A stretch of DNA of 64,000 nt from HGM04593 sp045634365 (lineage in GTDB: Bacteria; Bacteroidota; Bacteroidia; Bacteroidales; Bacteroidaceae): positions 62,001 to 126,000 of the forward strand of contig JAZRAC010000016.1 in NCBI GenBank assembly GCA_045634365.1, given 5' to 3'. Under the pieces are notes generated by a model that worked only from the letters and a program-made list of their open reading frames with translations, did no database searches and was not told the DNA's origin. The translations under genes and the position numbers were made by a program. Positions 18,101-26,196 of this stretch are shown here, one piece after another (within the stretch, counting starts at the first letter, position 1; every line of letters begins with the position of its first letter).

Positions 18101-19085
18101 CGCAAAGAACATTAACGTGAATGTTGAGGGATATTCCGATGGCACCTATTACAGCACCGACAGCACTATGCTCACACGCAGCGTAAGCCCCGAGGCTAAA
18201 CAATATGCCGAGGCGCAGCACTCCGTCAGGCCCATAATAGGCATTAACACTCCCGAGCTTCTCGCCCACTGCTTCCTGAAAAACGAAGAGGGACGCAAAC
18301 TCTATCGCGACAAGGAGTATAAAGAGGCCTTCCGGTTATTCAGCGAGGCTGCATCGCTCGGTTACCCCGACGCCCTTTTCAACCGTGCTGTATGCCTTAT
18401 GCAGGGACAAGGCTGCGAAAAGGACAGCATAGAAGGCTTCCGCAATTTCCGCAAGGCTGCCAATATGGGCAACAAGCAGGCACTGCACAACCTCGCAAGC
18501 TGTTATATGCACGGAGTGGGCACGCCCAAGAACGATTCGCTCGCAGTAAAATATTACACCCTCTCGGCCGAGAATGGTTACGCCGCATCGCAAACAATTC
18601 TTGCCGACTGCTATATGAAAGGCATTGGCGTTAAACAGGATAGTGCCACCGCATACAGCTGGTACACAAAAGCCGCCGAGCAAGAAGAGCCTATCGCCCT
18701 CTTCACCCTTGCCGAAATAATGGAGAAGGAGGATATTGCCGCCGGATTAAGCAAACGCAAACTGCGCAAACGCCCCACAGGCGAATACTACACACGCGCA
18801 GCAGAGGCCGGGCACACACAGGCACAATTCAAGCTGGCACAATTCCACGAGAAGGGAATCTATGTGAAAAAGAGCCGTAAAAAAGCCTTCCATTGGTACT
18901 ACGAGGCCGGAAACAAACTGCACCCGCAAGCCATAGAGCGCGTAGCCTACTGCTACGAAAAGGGGCGCGGTACAAAGAAAAACGAGTTTGCCGCGGCACG
19001 CTGGTACCGCCTTGCCGAAAAGCACGGCAGCGAGCTTGCAAAGAGAAAGATAAAGTGGTACGACACTTTCCGCTTTTTTGAGTAA
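15162..19085 (+). CDS. Large exported MG2-domain protein with C-terminal Sel1 repeats
   Basis: 1307 residues with signal peptide (GILIFACAAATAQE). The N-terminal region (NLFPEERVYLHFDNNSYYLG, then VLYVELVAPEGYVVR) is the macroglobulin MG2-type module common in Bacteroidota. Further beta-rich domains follow to about residue 1020. Residues about 1030-1300 hold six or seven Sel1/TPR repeats (YKEAFRLFSEAASLGYPDA, GFRNFRKAANMGNKQALHN and others). It lies 7 bases after blaR1 and is probably the operon's output or part of the sensor. MG2 plus Sel1 in one chain is unusual and suggests a periplasmic scaffold. No catalytic motif is seen. Confidence 0.78.
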   Translation: MMKNIFTGILIFACAAATAQEKSNSTLRNPLDNLIVRSVIKQNLFPEERVYLHFDNNSYYLGETMWFKAYVTSGTQDTPTNISRVLYVELVAPEGYVVRTQKYKIDDEGGCHGSFELNNQLLSGYYEVRAYTRYMLNRGKESVFSRVLPIFDKVNNGDYSFRNMLDRRRAFLVDVEKDSSVTGLDREVRWESGKLPECDIKFYPEGGHLLEGIESRVAFEIFGNDGINSDKSITILADGRELLTATPEHLGKGSFLLTPEKGVKYTARIGDGKKKFPLPKADKEGVTIVLTHHSNTIGIFVKNTIADSLELGCAVLHRGNANFYERFSSNERSIYFSIDRNTLPEGVNRVILFAGEGIPLAERMFFVAHDETLDSDRSTARLTVKSNGTTLENMHAAPYKKITLSIEREDGAPIDGGNFSLSVTDADNPLKTSYSYNIYTYMLLGSEVKGYIPDAARYFNPANKNRTRELDLIMLTHGWTSYDWSKLCNKFAYLAQPIEKGITIKGRFIKKKPNRRIGKMDKYKVTTIADSKVKFEITYRDSVITAYDFNTDEKGEFILGTKDFYGKKVARLTPTLNTLSTKDSVFTFNLDRYFSPAMRLYHYWERNTGKALTEEKLKEEKEEIIKINPFEYLLTQVEVVSKKRRSSNYRPPRSEMRLDFLDEWEYAQDVTYLTNRIEAWDPTGYLSSKQDEQSFMNETFNRSTPYGIKEYSLGEPTLSTFDRSVMGSNYHGGGGNGRIVDIYGAMNKIRHSGSFLIQDPAYHNTLTAVDILRSAFWRHNLNWCYWIQGIVLDGEYQTDSVPRSNKDYTDGVNIAKMLNFKEIVIRSDEKTRSLYTGEDWHTNSRKSIKTYDYSSFYHSFIEKAGIPPRNWDIDDAPDAIIFEQRSKAAKDDKMPNYVACFIPNNEKDEASGIIPSLAHSGSTRYTLVYGYTESKQFYTPDYSKMRPDSSLRDYRRTLLWVPQARSKNGKIEVELFNNTTAKNINVNVEGYSDGTYYSTDSTMLTRSVSPEAKQYAEAQHSVRPIIGINTPELLAHCFLKNEEGRKLYRDKEYKEAFRLFSEAASLGYPDALFNRAVCLMQGQGCEKDSIEGFRNFRKAANMGNKQALHNLASCYMHGVGTPKNDSLAVKYYTLSAENGYAASQTILADCYMKGIGVKQDSATAYSWYTKAAEQEEPIALFTLAEIMEKEDIAAGLSKRKLRKRPTGEYYTRAAEAGHTQAQFKLAQFHEKGIYVKKSRKKAFHWYYEAGNKLHPQAIERVAYCYEKGRGTKKNEFAAARWYRLAEKHGSELAKRKIKWYDTFRFFE

Positions 19086-19090
19086 GAAGC

Positions 19091-19123
19091 AACGGGTGGT
19101 GCCTATTTACGCACCTGCCCGTT
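19091..19123. terminator. Hairpin between convergent MG2/Sel1 gene and proA
   Basis: AACGGGTGGTGC (19091-19102) pairs with GCACCTGCCCGTT (19111-19123) with one internal mismatch. It overlaps the proA stop region, so one stem may end both transcripts. There is no long T-run. Confidence 0.45.
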
Positions 19124-20350
19124 ACCCTTTATAATCCATTTATATGTGACAATCTCGTCGAGAGCCATCGGGCCGCGAGCGTGCAGTTTCTGTGTGCTTA
19201 TTCCTATTTCGGCACCAAGACCGAACTGCGCACCGTCGGTAAAGGAGGTGGGCGCATTGGCATATACGCAGGCTGCATCTACCAAAAGGGTAAATGTCTT
19301 TGTTGCAGCCTCGTCCTCGGCCACTATACATTCGCTGTGCCCCGAGCCATAGAGTGATATATGCTCCACAGCCTCATCGACCGAAGAGACGGTCTTTATC
19401 GCCATTGCGTAGCTTAAAAATTCGGTGCCGTAGCTATCGGCTGTGGCGCGGAAAAGCAGTTCCGACGGATAGCTGCCGGCAAGTGCCCCAAAAGAGGCTG
19501 CATCGGCATAAATTTTTACGTTACTTTGTTGCAGGGGGGCGCAAAGGGCTGCAAGCTCGCCCAGCCTTGCTGTGTGCACCAGCAGACAGTCGAGCGCGTT
19601 GCACACGCTCACACGGCGTGTCTTTGCGTTGTTCACGATGGCCATTCCCTTTTCGAGGCTGCCCGACTCGTCGAAATATGTGTGGCACACGCCGGCACCT
19701 GTCTCAATCACCGGAATTGTGGCGTTGGAGCGTACATAGTTTATGAGGCCGCTGCTGCCACGGGGAATGAGAAGGTCGACAAAGCCGCGAGCATTCAGCA
19801 GTGCCGCCGTTGCTTCGCGCTCCACGGGCAGAAGCTCCACCGTGTGCTTGTCAATCCCGAACCCTGCAAGAACCGAGCGTATTATCGCAACAATGGCCTT
19901 GTTCGACATTTCTGCGTCGCTGCCCCCTTTGAGCACGCAGGCACTGCCCGCCTTCAAGCAGAGGGCAAATACATCGAAGCTCACATTGGGGCGCGCCTCG
20001 TAAATAACGCCAATAACACCGAAAGGAACACTCACGCGGGTTAGTTGCAGCCCGTTGGCAAGGGTATTCTCTTTGAGTACACGACCAAGCGGCGAGGGTA
20101 GAGAGGCAACCTTGCGCATATCTGCGGCAATGGCCTCGATGCGCTCGGCTGTGAGGCGCAAACGGTCGTATCGAGGGTCCTCGGGCGACATTTTTGATAA
20201 ATCCTCGCTGTTGGCGGCAAGAATTTCGGGAGTATGCTCCACTGCCGCATCGGCAACGGCAAGCAGCACCTCGTTCACACGCTCTTCACTCAATTTGAGC
20301 AACCCTTTCGAGGCGCTCTTCACACTCTTGAAAATATCGTTAAGTTCCAT
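19103..20350 (-). CDS. proA: Glutamate-5-semialdehyde dehydrogenase (gamma-glutamyl phosphate reductase)
   Basis: 415 residues. Reduces gamma-glutamyl phosphate to glutamate semialdehyde with NADPH, the second step of proline synthesis. The aldehyde-dehydrogenase-like fold is supported by GVIGVIYEARPNVSFDVFAL near residue 110, LLIPRGSSGLINYV near 195 and the catalytic cysteine in ETGAGVCHTYFD near 220. The C-terminal KGNGQVRK is typical. It starts 3 bases after proB, so the three proline genes (proC-proB-proA) form a tight operon. Confidence 0.97.
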   Translation of the reverse strand: MELNDIFKSVKSASKGLLKLSEERVNEVLLAVADAAVEHTPEILAANSEDLSKMSPEDPRYDRLRLTAERIEAIAADMRKVASLPSPLGRVLKENTLANGLQLTRVSVPFGVIGVIYEARPNVSFDVFALCLKAGSACVLKGGSDAEMSNKAIVAIIRSVLAGFGIDKHTVELLPVEREATAALLNARGFVDLLIPRGSSGLINYVRSNATIPVIETGAGVCHTYFDESGSLEKGMAIVNNAKTRRVSVCNALDCLLVHTARLGELAALCAPLQQSNVKIYADAASFGALAGSYPSELLFRATADSYGTEFLSYAMAIKTVSSVDEAVEHISLYGSGHSECIVAEDEAATKTFTLLVDAACVYANAPTSFTDGAQFGLGAEIGISTQKLHARGPMALDEIVTYKWIIKGNGQVRK

Positions 20351-20353
20351 AGT

Positions 20354-21442
20354 CTACTCCAAATATAAATAATCGTAATGTACCACGGGCTTGCATCCAT
20401 GCTTGCCAGCAAGTTCGTTAACCTCGTCGCTGTCGTATGCAATGCGCCCTACTCCGAGAATGGTGCCATCGGGGGAGGCTATCTGCACAAGGTCGTCGCG
20501 GTAGAAGGTTCCCTCGACCTTCACAACACCCACGGGAAGAATACTCACGGCCTTGTCGCCACACACTGCCGCAACAGCCTTCTCGTTAAGGAATATTGTT
20601 CCCTTGACAAAGCCGGTACTGTGGGCTATCCACTTTTTAATGGGCGACACACTGCCCGATGAGGGGGAGAAGCAGGTACACAGCACACTGTCGGGGGCTG
20701 TTACCAACGAGGTTAGAATACCGTCGCGACGGCCGTTGGCAATATAGACGGCAATGCCCTCCTCGGCCACTTTGCGGGCAATATTGCACTTTGTCATCAT
20801 TCCTCCGCGACCGAAGCTCGATTTTGTTGCCTGAATATAGTCGGCAAGCTCTCGGCCGGACTCCACGCGACGTATAACCTCCGCCCCTTCGCTGCCGGGC
20901 ACGCCATTATACACGCCGTCGATGTTGCTCAATATTATGAGTGCCTGCGCATCGACCATCGAAGCGATTATGCCCGATAGTTCATCATTATCGGTGAACA
21001 TAAGCTCGGTCACGCTCACCGTGTCATTCTCGTTCACAATGGGGAGCACTCCATTTTCGAGCATCACCATAATGCAGTTGCGTTGGTTAAGATAGAGGCT
21101 GCGGGTGGCAAAGCTCTCTTTCATTGTGAGCACCTGCCCCACGGGGATATTATGCTCGCGGAAAAGTTCATAGTAGCGGTTGATGAGTTTCGCCTGCCCC
21201 ACTGCCGAGAATAGTTGGCGTTGCCCCACTGTGTCGAGCTGACGCAAAGGCACTCCGCGCAGTTCGCTGCGACCGCTCGCCACCGCTCCCGAGGATATTA
21301 ACACCACCTCCACACCCATAGAGCGAAGAGCGGCAATTTCATCGACAATGGCCGACACGCGCGTAACATCGAGCGTTCCATCGGCACGGGTGAGCACATT
21401 GCTGCCCACTTTTACGGCTATACGTTTATATGTTGTCTGCAT
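20354..21442 (-). CDS. proB: Glutamate 5-kinase
   Basis: 362 residues from the ATG at 21442 (MQTTYKRIAVKVGSNVL). A longer in-frame extension overlaps proC and is arginine-rich, so it was rejected. The amino-acid kinase domain includes VVLISSGAVASGRSEL near residue 50 and GTGGM-type chemistry in SSFGRGGMMTKCNIARK near 215. The C-terminal 80 residues are a PUA domain (GDKAVSILPVGVVKVEGTF). It phosphorylates glutamate for proline synthesis and is normally feedback-inhibited by proline. It is 4 bases from proC. Confidence 0.97.
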   Translation of the reverse strand: MQTTYKRIAVKVGSNVLTRADGTLDVTRVSAIVDEIAALRSMGVEVVLISSGAVASGRSELRGVPLRQLDTVGQRQLFSAVGQAKLINRYYELFREHNIPVGQVLTMKESFATRSLYLNQRNCIMVMLENGVLPIVNENDTVSVTELMFTDNDELSGIIASMVDAQALIILSNIDGVYNGVPGSEGAEVIRRVESGRELADYIQATKSSFGRGGMMTKCNIARKVAEEGIAVYIANGRRDGILTSLVTAPDSVLCTCFSPSSGSVSPIKKWIAHSTGFVKGTIFLNEKAVAAVCGDKAVSILPVGVVKVEGTFYRDDLVQIASPDGTILGVGRIAYDSDEVNELAGKHGCKPVVHYDYLYLE

Positions 21443-21446
21443 AGAA

Positions 21447-22241
21447 TTATTTTTTTGTTGAAGCCTGCAATCCCTCGGCCACACTCTTCGAAAAGCCCTG
21501 CGCCTCCATTGCCGCAAGCCCTTTGAGGGTGAGCCCGCCGGGGGTTGTCACTCTGTTTATCTCTGTCTCGGGGGTAGTTCCGTTTGTGGCAAGCACGCTC
21601 AATGCCCCCTTTATTGTCTGCATCACCACAGCCTGTGCATCGGCAGCCGAAAAGCCAAGCTCCGCTCCACCCTCCGCCGCCGCGCGAATATATTGCAAGG
21701 CGTATGCAATGCCGCACGAGGCGAGCGAGGTTCCTGCCGGAATTAACTCCTCGCCCACCATCATTGAGAGGCCGAGCGGCGAGAATAGCGCAAGCATAGC
21801 CCTATCGGCAGCCTCGGTGGTGCGTTTGCCACAGATGAATGTAACACCCTCGCGAGCAACTATTGCAGTATTGGGAATTACAATGTAGAGCGCAGGCAGG
21901 GGCTCGCCATCCTTCTGCAACCAACAGTCGAGCGACTCGCTGCCCACTCCTCCGGCAACCGACACTATTGTCTGTTTCCCGTAGTCGAGCGTAGGTTTAA
22001 GCTCGGCTATAACCTCCTCCATTTTCCACGGCTTTACGGCAAGGAACACTATATCGGCACCCTGCGCAGCCTCGCTATTGCTGGTGGTTGTTTTTATTGC
22101 GAGATATTCGTTTTTAATTGCTTCGAGCTTGGGTGTCGATGGGTTCGACACATAAATATCGGTACCCTCGGCGGCTGTGAGGGCAAGGCCGCGAGCTATT
22201 GCTCCACCCATATTACCGGCTCCTATTATTGCTATCTTCAT
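21447..22241 (-). CDS. proC: Pyrroline-5-carboxylate reductase
   Basis: 264 residues; final NAD(P)H-dependent step to proline. The Rossmann start is MKIAIIGAGNMGGAIARGL, VFLAVKPWKMEEVIAEL lies near residue 67, and the C-terminal dimer signature VTTPGGLTLKGLAAMEAQG is present. First gene of the proline operon. A -7 element TAAATTTG lies on the minus strand near 22285, within a sequence also containing TTTATTTG. Confidence 0.97.
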   Translation of the reverse strand: MKIAIIGAGNMGGAIARGLALTAAEGTDIYVSNPSTPKLEAIKNEYLAIKTTTSNSEAAQGADIVFLAVKPWKMEEVIAELKPTLDYGKQTIVSVAGGVGSESLDCWLQKDGEPLPALYIVIPNTAIVAREGVTFICGKRTTEAADRAMLALFSPLGLSMMVGEELIPAGTSLASCGIAYALQYIRAAAEGGAELGFSAADAQAVVMQTIKGALSVLATNGTTPETEINRVTTPGGLTLKGLAAMEAQGFSKSVAEGLQASTKK

Positions 22242-22366
22242 TTTTCTTTAAAAAGTTGTTCAGTTTTTATGCGAAGTGCAAATTTAAACAAATAAAACAG
22301 ACGGCAATTATATAGAAGGGAAAAATTGCCGATACTCAACCTGTAAAAATCACAAAACCATTATTG

Positions 22367-22420
22367 TTAACAAAATTTAACAATGGGGGGGTAATTACTC
22401 AACCTTTTGAATTACATTTG
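22367..22420 (+). promoter_or_regulatory. Shared promoter/operator module, site B
   Basis: TTAAC at 22367 and 22377, a seven-G run ending at 22391, TAATTACTC at 22392 and TACATTTG at 22413. Distances between parts equal those at site A (24 bases from first TTAAC to last G, then 21 bases to the -7 element). Confidence 0.75.
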
Positions 22421-22461
22421 TGGCAAGAAAATTCTATTTACTCACATAAAATTTTATTGCT

Positions 22462-23196
22462 ATGAAAAAGATTTACTTGTTTCTCATTGCCCTGCTGTTC
22501 ACCGTTACAGCCGGCGCACAAACAACCATTAAAGGAGATGTTAATGGCGACGGCGAGGTTAATATTGCCGATGTTACCGAGGTTGTGAATATAATACTGA
22601 ACCCCGACAGCGACGATGACACCCCCACAATGACCACCGGCGAAGCCATCGACCTCGGCCTATCGGTTAAATGGGCCTCGTGCAACGTGGGTGCCACACA
22701 GCCCTGGGAGTACGGCGGTTACTATGCTTGGGGAGAAACAGAGGAGAAGAGTGAATACTCTTGGAATACTTATAAATATGGACAAAATTCAGAAATGCCT
22801 GCCAAATACTGTACCACTGATAACAAAAGAACCCTTGAACCGGGTGACGATGTAGCCACCGTTAAATGGGGAGGCACTTGGCGTATGCCCACCACAAAAG
22901 AACAACAAGAGCTAATATACAACTGCACTTGGCAATGGACCACACTTAACGGCGTTAACGGCTACCGCATAACCGGCCCCAACGGCAACAGCATCTTCCT
23001 GCCCGCTGCGGGCTATATAGACGGCACGGAAGTCTATGAACAAAGTTCTGATGGTTACTATTGGAGCGGGGCATTATATTCAATAAATAATTTCTTTGAC
23101 CATGCCTACATTCTAATTTATAGCGGTGGTGACTACTATAGTAATTCTTCTATGGAACGCAATACAGGCCTCACAGTGCGCCCTGTTTGCAAGTGA
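22462..23196 (+). CDS. Secreted protein with dockerin-like EF-hand and Fibrobacter-type major domain
   Basis: 244 residues with signal peptide (FLIALLFTVTAGAQ). Residues 24-48 (GDVNGDGEVNIADVTEVV) are a dockerin type I-like calcium loop with ligand pattern D.N.D...I..D. From residue 60 comes IDLGLSVKWASCNVGATQP with YYAWGETEEKSEYSW, WRMPTTKEQQELI and a final GLTVRPVC. This is the pattern of the Fibrobacter succinogenes major paralogous domain (TIGR02145/DUF1566-like), common in gut Bacteroidales surface proteins. A single dockerin loop implies a structural rather than cellulosomal role. It is controlled by shared module site B. Confidence 0.82.
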   Translation: MKKIYLFLIALLFTVTAGAQTTIKGDVNGDGEVNIADVTEVVNIILNPDSDDDTPTMTTGEAIDLGLSVKWASCNVGATQPWEYGGYYAWGETEEKSEYSWNTYKYGQNSEMPAKYCTTDNKRTLEPGDDVATVKWGGTWRMPTTKEQQELIYNCTWQWTTLNGVNGYRITGPNGNSIFLPAAGYIDGTEVYEQSSDGYYWSGALYSINNFFDHAYILIYSGGDYYSNSSMERNTGLTVRPVCK

Positions 23197-23583
23197 GCGA
23201 TTAGCGAGCGTTTTATCGCCCGTTGGGGCAGAGATTTCTCCTCCCTCTCGGTTATCGAAATGACAAACGTTTGTATAATATTTGCCGTAGGGGCGCACCG
23301 GCGTGTGCGCCCTTTTTTATGGTTGTTTTTCTTAAACTCCTCCTCTTTTTAAAGACTCCCTTCCGGCTACCGCCGTACTCCTCCTCCGTTAGAGGAGGGG
23401 AACCGCTTGCGGTGGAGGAGTTGCGCTTCTTGTTGCGTGTATCTTTTAAACTCCCTCCGAAATTTACAGGTAAATTTCTCGTCCCTCTACGAGAGGGACA
23501 GTTGTTTTTTTGTCTTTCTTTTTTTGGGGACAGACACATCGGTCTGCCCCTACATTGAAGGTGTTTTTCTATCCATTAATATC
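23197..23583. repeat. Intergenic cluster of palindromic repeats
   Basis: 387 bases with no credible gene. Three palindromes stand out. 23287-23318 is a GC-rich hairpin with a T6 tail, a good terminator for the secreted protein gene. A CTCCTCCGTTAGAGGAG inverted repeat lies near 23380-23396. 23526-23553 pairs GGGGACAGAC with GTCTGCCCC. Such stand-alone GC palindromes are typical of dispersed REP-like sequences. Confidence 0.55.
23287..23318 (+). terminator. Terminator of the dockerin-like gene
   Basis: GGGGCGCAC and GTGTGCGCCC arms around CGGC, followed by six T. Located 90 bases after the stop. Confidence 0.75.
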
Positions 23584-24525
23584 TTATCGCTCGGCTCTCA
23601 TAGGATTGGAAAGAAAATCCTCGTAGGAGAGGCGGATGCCCTCTTCAAGCTCGGTGGTGTAACGCCACCCCATTGCCGCGCTTTTAGAAACATCGAGCAA
23701 CTTGCGGGGAGTGCCGTTGGGCTTTGTGGTATCCCACAGAATAGCACCATCGTAGCCCACCACCTTCGCTACAAGCTCGGTAAGGTGCTTTATGCTCACC
23801 TCCTTGCCTGTGCCGGCGTTCACCGTTTCGTTGCCGCTGTAATTGTTCATAAGAAAAACGCACAGATTGGCAAGGTCGTCAACATAGAGAAATTCACGCA
23901 TAGGAGTGCCGTCGCCCCAGCAGGTAACTTCGCGGGCACCGGCCTCTTTTGCCTCGTGGAAACGGCGTATGAGCGCGGGAAGCACGTGGCTGTGTGTGGG
24001 GTGATAGTTGTCGTTGGGGCCGTAGAGGTTGGTGGGCATCACACTTATATAATCGGTACCATATTGACGATTAAGATATTCGCAATATTTAAGGCCCGAA
24101 ATTTTGGCAAGGGCGTATGCCTCGTTGGTGGGTTCAAGCTCCGAGGTTAGCAGGCAGCTCTCTTTCATTGGTTGCGGAGCCATACGGGGGTAGATGCACG
24201 ATGAGCCAAGAAATTCGAGCTTTTTGCAGCCGTTGCGCCACGCAGCGTTTATCACATTCATTTCGAGCATCATATTCTCGTACATAAAATCGGCAAGGGC
24301 TGTGTGGTTGGCCACAATACCGCCCACTTTGGCCGCGGCGAGAAAGACATATTCGGGCTTTTCGTCTGCAAAGAACCGCTCCACCTGCTCCTGACGGCAA
24401 AGGTCAAGCTCGGCGTGCGTGCGGGTTATTATATTTGTGTAACCTTGGCGTTGAAGCTCGCGCACTATGGCCGAGCCTACCATTCCACGGTGGCCCGCCA
24501 CATATATTTTTGCCTCTTTTTCCAT
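23584..24525 (-). CDS. fcl: GDP-L-fucose synthase
   Basis: 313 residues. Epimerises and reduces GDP-4-keto-6-deoxymannose to GDP-L-fucose. The NADP-binding start is VAGHRGMVGSAIVRELQRQG. The serine of FLGSSCIYPRMAPQP near residue 107 and the YALAKISGLKYCEYL catalytic Tyr-xxx-Lys near 136 match the short-chain reductase family. The gene starts 7 bases after gmd. The pair therefore makes the complete two-step route from GDP-mannose to GDP-fucose, used for surface glycans. Confidence 0.97.
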   Translation of the reverse strand: MEKEAKIYVAGHRGMVGSAIVRELQRQGYTNIITRTHAELDLCRQEQVERFFADEKPEYVFLAAAKVGGIVANHTALADFMYENMMLEMNVINAAWRNGCKKLEFLGSSCIYPRMAPQPMKESCLLTSELEPTNEAYALAKISGLKYCEYLNRQYGTDYISVMPTNLYGPNDNYHPTHSHVLPALIRRFHEAKEAGAREVTCWGDGTPMREFLYVDDLANLCVFLMNNYSGNETVNAGTGKEVSIKHLTELVAKVVGYDGAILWDTTKPNGTPRKLLDVSKSAAMGWRYTTELEEGIRLSYEDFLSNPMRAER

Positions 24526-24532
24526 AAAATTA

Positions 24533-25621
24533 TTATTTTACAATACCGCGTTCAAGATACTCGGCAAGATTGGTGCGTATGTGCTCCTCGGCACGTTCCA
24601 CGGCCACTTTTGCCATATCCGCATCGACCATAATCTTTACAAGCTGTTCAAACGTGGTGCGTTGCGGGTCCCAACCGAGTTTTTCGCGTGCTTTTGAAGG
24701 GTCGCCCCAAAGGTTCACAACATCGGTGGGACGGAAAAAATCGGGCGACACTTCTATGAGCACCTTGCCCGTAGCCTTGTCGATACCCTTTTCATCGGCA
24801 CCCTCGCCCACAAACTCCAATTCTATTCCCACGTGCTTGAAGGCATAATAACAGAAGTCGCGCACCGAATGCTGAACACCCGTGGCAATAACAAAATCCT
24901 CGGGCTTTTCATTCTGCAACATAAGCCACATACACTCCACATAATCCTTTGCGTAACCCCAGTCGCGCAACGAAGAGAGGTTGCCCAGATAGAGTTTATC
25001 CTGCTTGCCCTGCGCAATGCGTGCCGCGGCAAGAGTAATTTTGCGAGTAACAAAAGTTTCGCCTCGGCGCTCACTCTCGTGGTTGAAGAGAATGCCCGAA
25101 CAGCAGAACATATTATAGGCCTCGCGATACTCCTTCACAATCCAATGGCCATAGAGCTTTGCCACGGCGTAGGGGCTGTAAGGGTGGAAAGGGGTATTTT
25201 CATTCTGCGGAACCTCCTCCACTTTGCCATAAAGTTCCGAGGTTGATGCCTGATAGATGCGGCACGTTGATGCAAGGCCCGAAAGGCGCACAGCCTCCAA
25301 AATGCGCAACACACCCGTTGCATCGACATTTGCGGTAAACTCGGGAGAGTCGAAAGAGACCTGTACGTGGCTCTGTGCGGCAAGATTGTAAATTTCATCG
25401 GGACGCACCTTGCCAATCACTTGCAGAAGACTCATAGAGTCGCCAAGGTCGGCATAATGCAAATGGAAACGAGGATTGCCTTCGAGGTGTGCAATGCGTT
25501 CGCGAAAATCGACCGACGAACGGCGTATTGTGCCGTGAACATCGTAACCTTTATTTAAAAGAAATTCCGAAAGGAAGGAACCATCCTGCCCTGTAATACC
25601 GGTTATAAGAGCTTTTTTCAT
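24533..25621 (-). CDS. gmd: GDP-mannose 4,6-dehydratase
   Basis: 362 residues from the ATG at 25621 (MKKALITGITGQDGSFLSEF). An upstream in-frame extension is hydrophobic and unlike the family, so it was rejected. The Rossmann glycines lie in GITGQDGS, IYNLAAQSHVQVSFD near residue 85 and the catalytic YAVAKLYGHWIVKEYR near 150. It converts GDP-mannose to GDP-4-keto-6-deoxymannose and feeds fcl directly downstream. It is probably transcribed from an upstream promoter in the 100 bases before it. Confidence 0.97.
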   Translation of the reverse strand: MKKALITGITGQDGSFLSEFLLNKGYDVHGTIRRSSVDFRERIAHLEGNPRFHLHYADLGDSMSLLQVIGKVRPDEIYNLAAQSHVQVSFDSPEFTANVDATGVLRILEAVRLSGLASTCRIYQASTSELYGKVEEVPQNENTPFHPYSPYAVAKLYGHWIVKEYREAYNMFCCSGILFNHESERRGETFVTRKITLAAARIAQGKQDKLYLGNLSSLRDWGYAKDYVECMWLMLQNEKPEDFVIATGVQHSVRDFCYYAFKHVGIELEFVGEGADEKGIDKATGKVLIEVSPDFFRPTDVVNLWGDPSKAREKLGWDPQRTTFEQLVKIMVDADMAKVAVERAEEHIRTNLAEYLERGIVK

Positions 25622-25669
25622 TTTCTTGTCTGTTAGTAAATTGATTATGATGAATACAAAGAAACTATA

Positions 25670-25704
25670 AAAAAAGGTGGCAAACAAATATTGCCACCTT
25701 TTTT
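25670..25704. terminator. Hairpin terminator between the TRL gene and gmd
   Basis: A6 GGTGGCAA pairs with TTGCCACC T6 (arms 25676-25683 and 25691-25698). It ends the TRL transcript on the minus strand, just before the gmd leader. Confidence 0.75.
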
Positions 25705-25722
25705 ATGGTAAAAAACGATTGA

Positions 25723-26004
25723 TTACTCACCGTAAACTTTGATTGTACGTTTCTTAACCAATCCAAAGAAGATGGCCTTGTCGTACATATCCACGTGAGA
25801 GATTTTTGTAATATCGGCCCACTTCGCAGCCTGCTGTATACCCGAGCGATTACCATTTACGCCAAAGATGTTCAATATCTTAACACTTGTGGTTGTACCG
25901 CATTTGCTACCAATAACATTAGATGTTGCTGCAATGGGTGTGGGGATTGTACAGCAGCTTGCAAACATTGCACAAGCTGCAATTGCTACAAATAACTTTT
26001 TCAT
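25723..26004 (-). CDS. TRL-like family lipoprotein
   Basis: 93 residues. Signal peptide and lipobox MFASCC, so lipidation near Cys17 is likely. The mature part matches the TRL-like family: PIAATSNVIGSKCGTTTSVKIL, then AAKWADITKISHVDMYDKAIF and the C-terminal TIKVYGE. The family is widespread in Bacteroidota and spirochaetes and has no established function. The gene is monocistronic, with its own terminator, and is preceded on the minus strand by shared module site C. Confidence 0.85.
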   Translation of the reverse strand: MKKLFVAIAACAMFASCCTIPTPIAATSNVIGSKCGTTTSVKILNIFGVNGNRSGIQQAAKWADITKISHVDMYDKAIFFGLVKKRTIKVYGE

Positions 26005-26044
26005 AGTAAATTAAATTAATATCAGATTATTTTTATAATTTTTT

Positions 26045-26099
26045 CAAAGATAAATTATAAAAGAAGAGCAATTACCTCCCATAGGTTAAAAAACGTTAA
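26045..26099 (-). promoter_or_regulatory. Shared promoter/operator module, site C
   Basis: On the minus strand: TTAAC starting at 26099 and 26089, GGGAGG ending at 26075, TAATTGCTC from 26074, and TATCTTTG from 26052 to 26045. The first-TTAAC-to-last-G distance is 24 bases, as at sites A and B. The distance to the -7 element is 22 rather than 21. Confidence 0.75.
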
Positions 26100-26196
26100 C
26101 AATATTACATTTTTTTTCCTTAAAAACGGTCGCAAAGACAAAAGCCTGCTTGGTTGAAATTTTTTCCGAATAAAATTCAAGAAAATTACATAGTTT

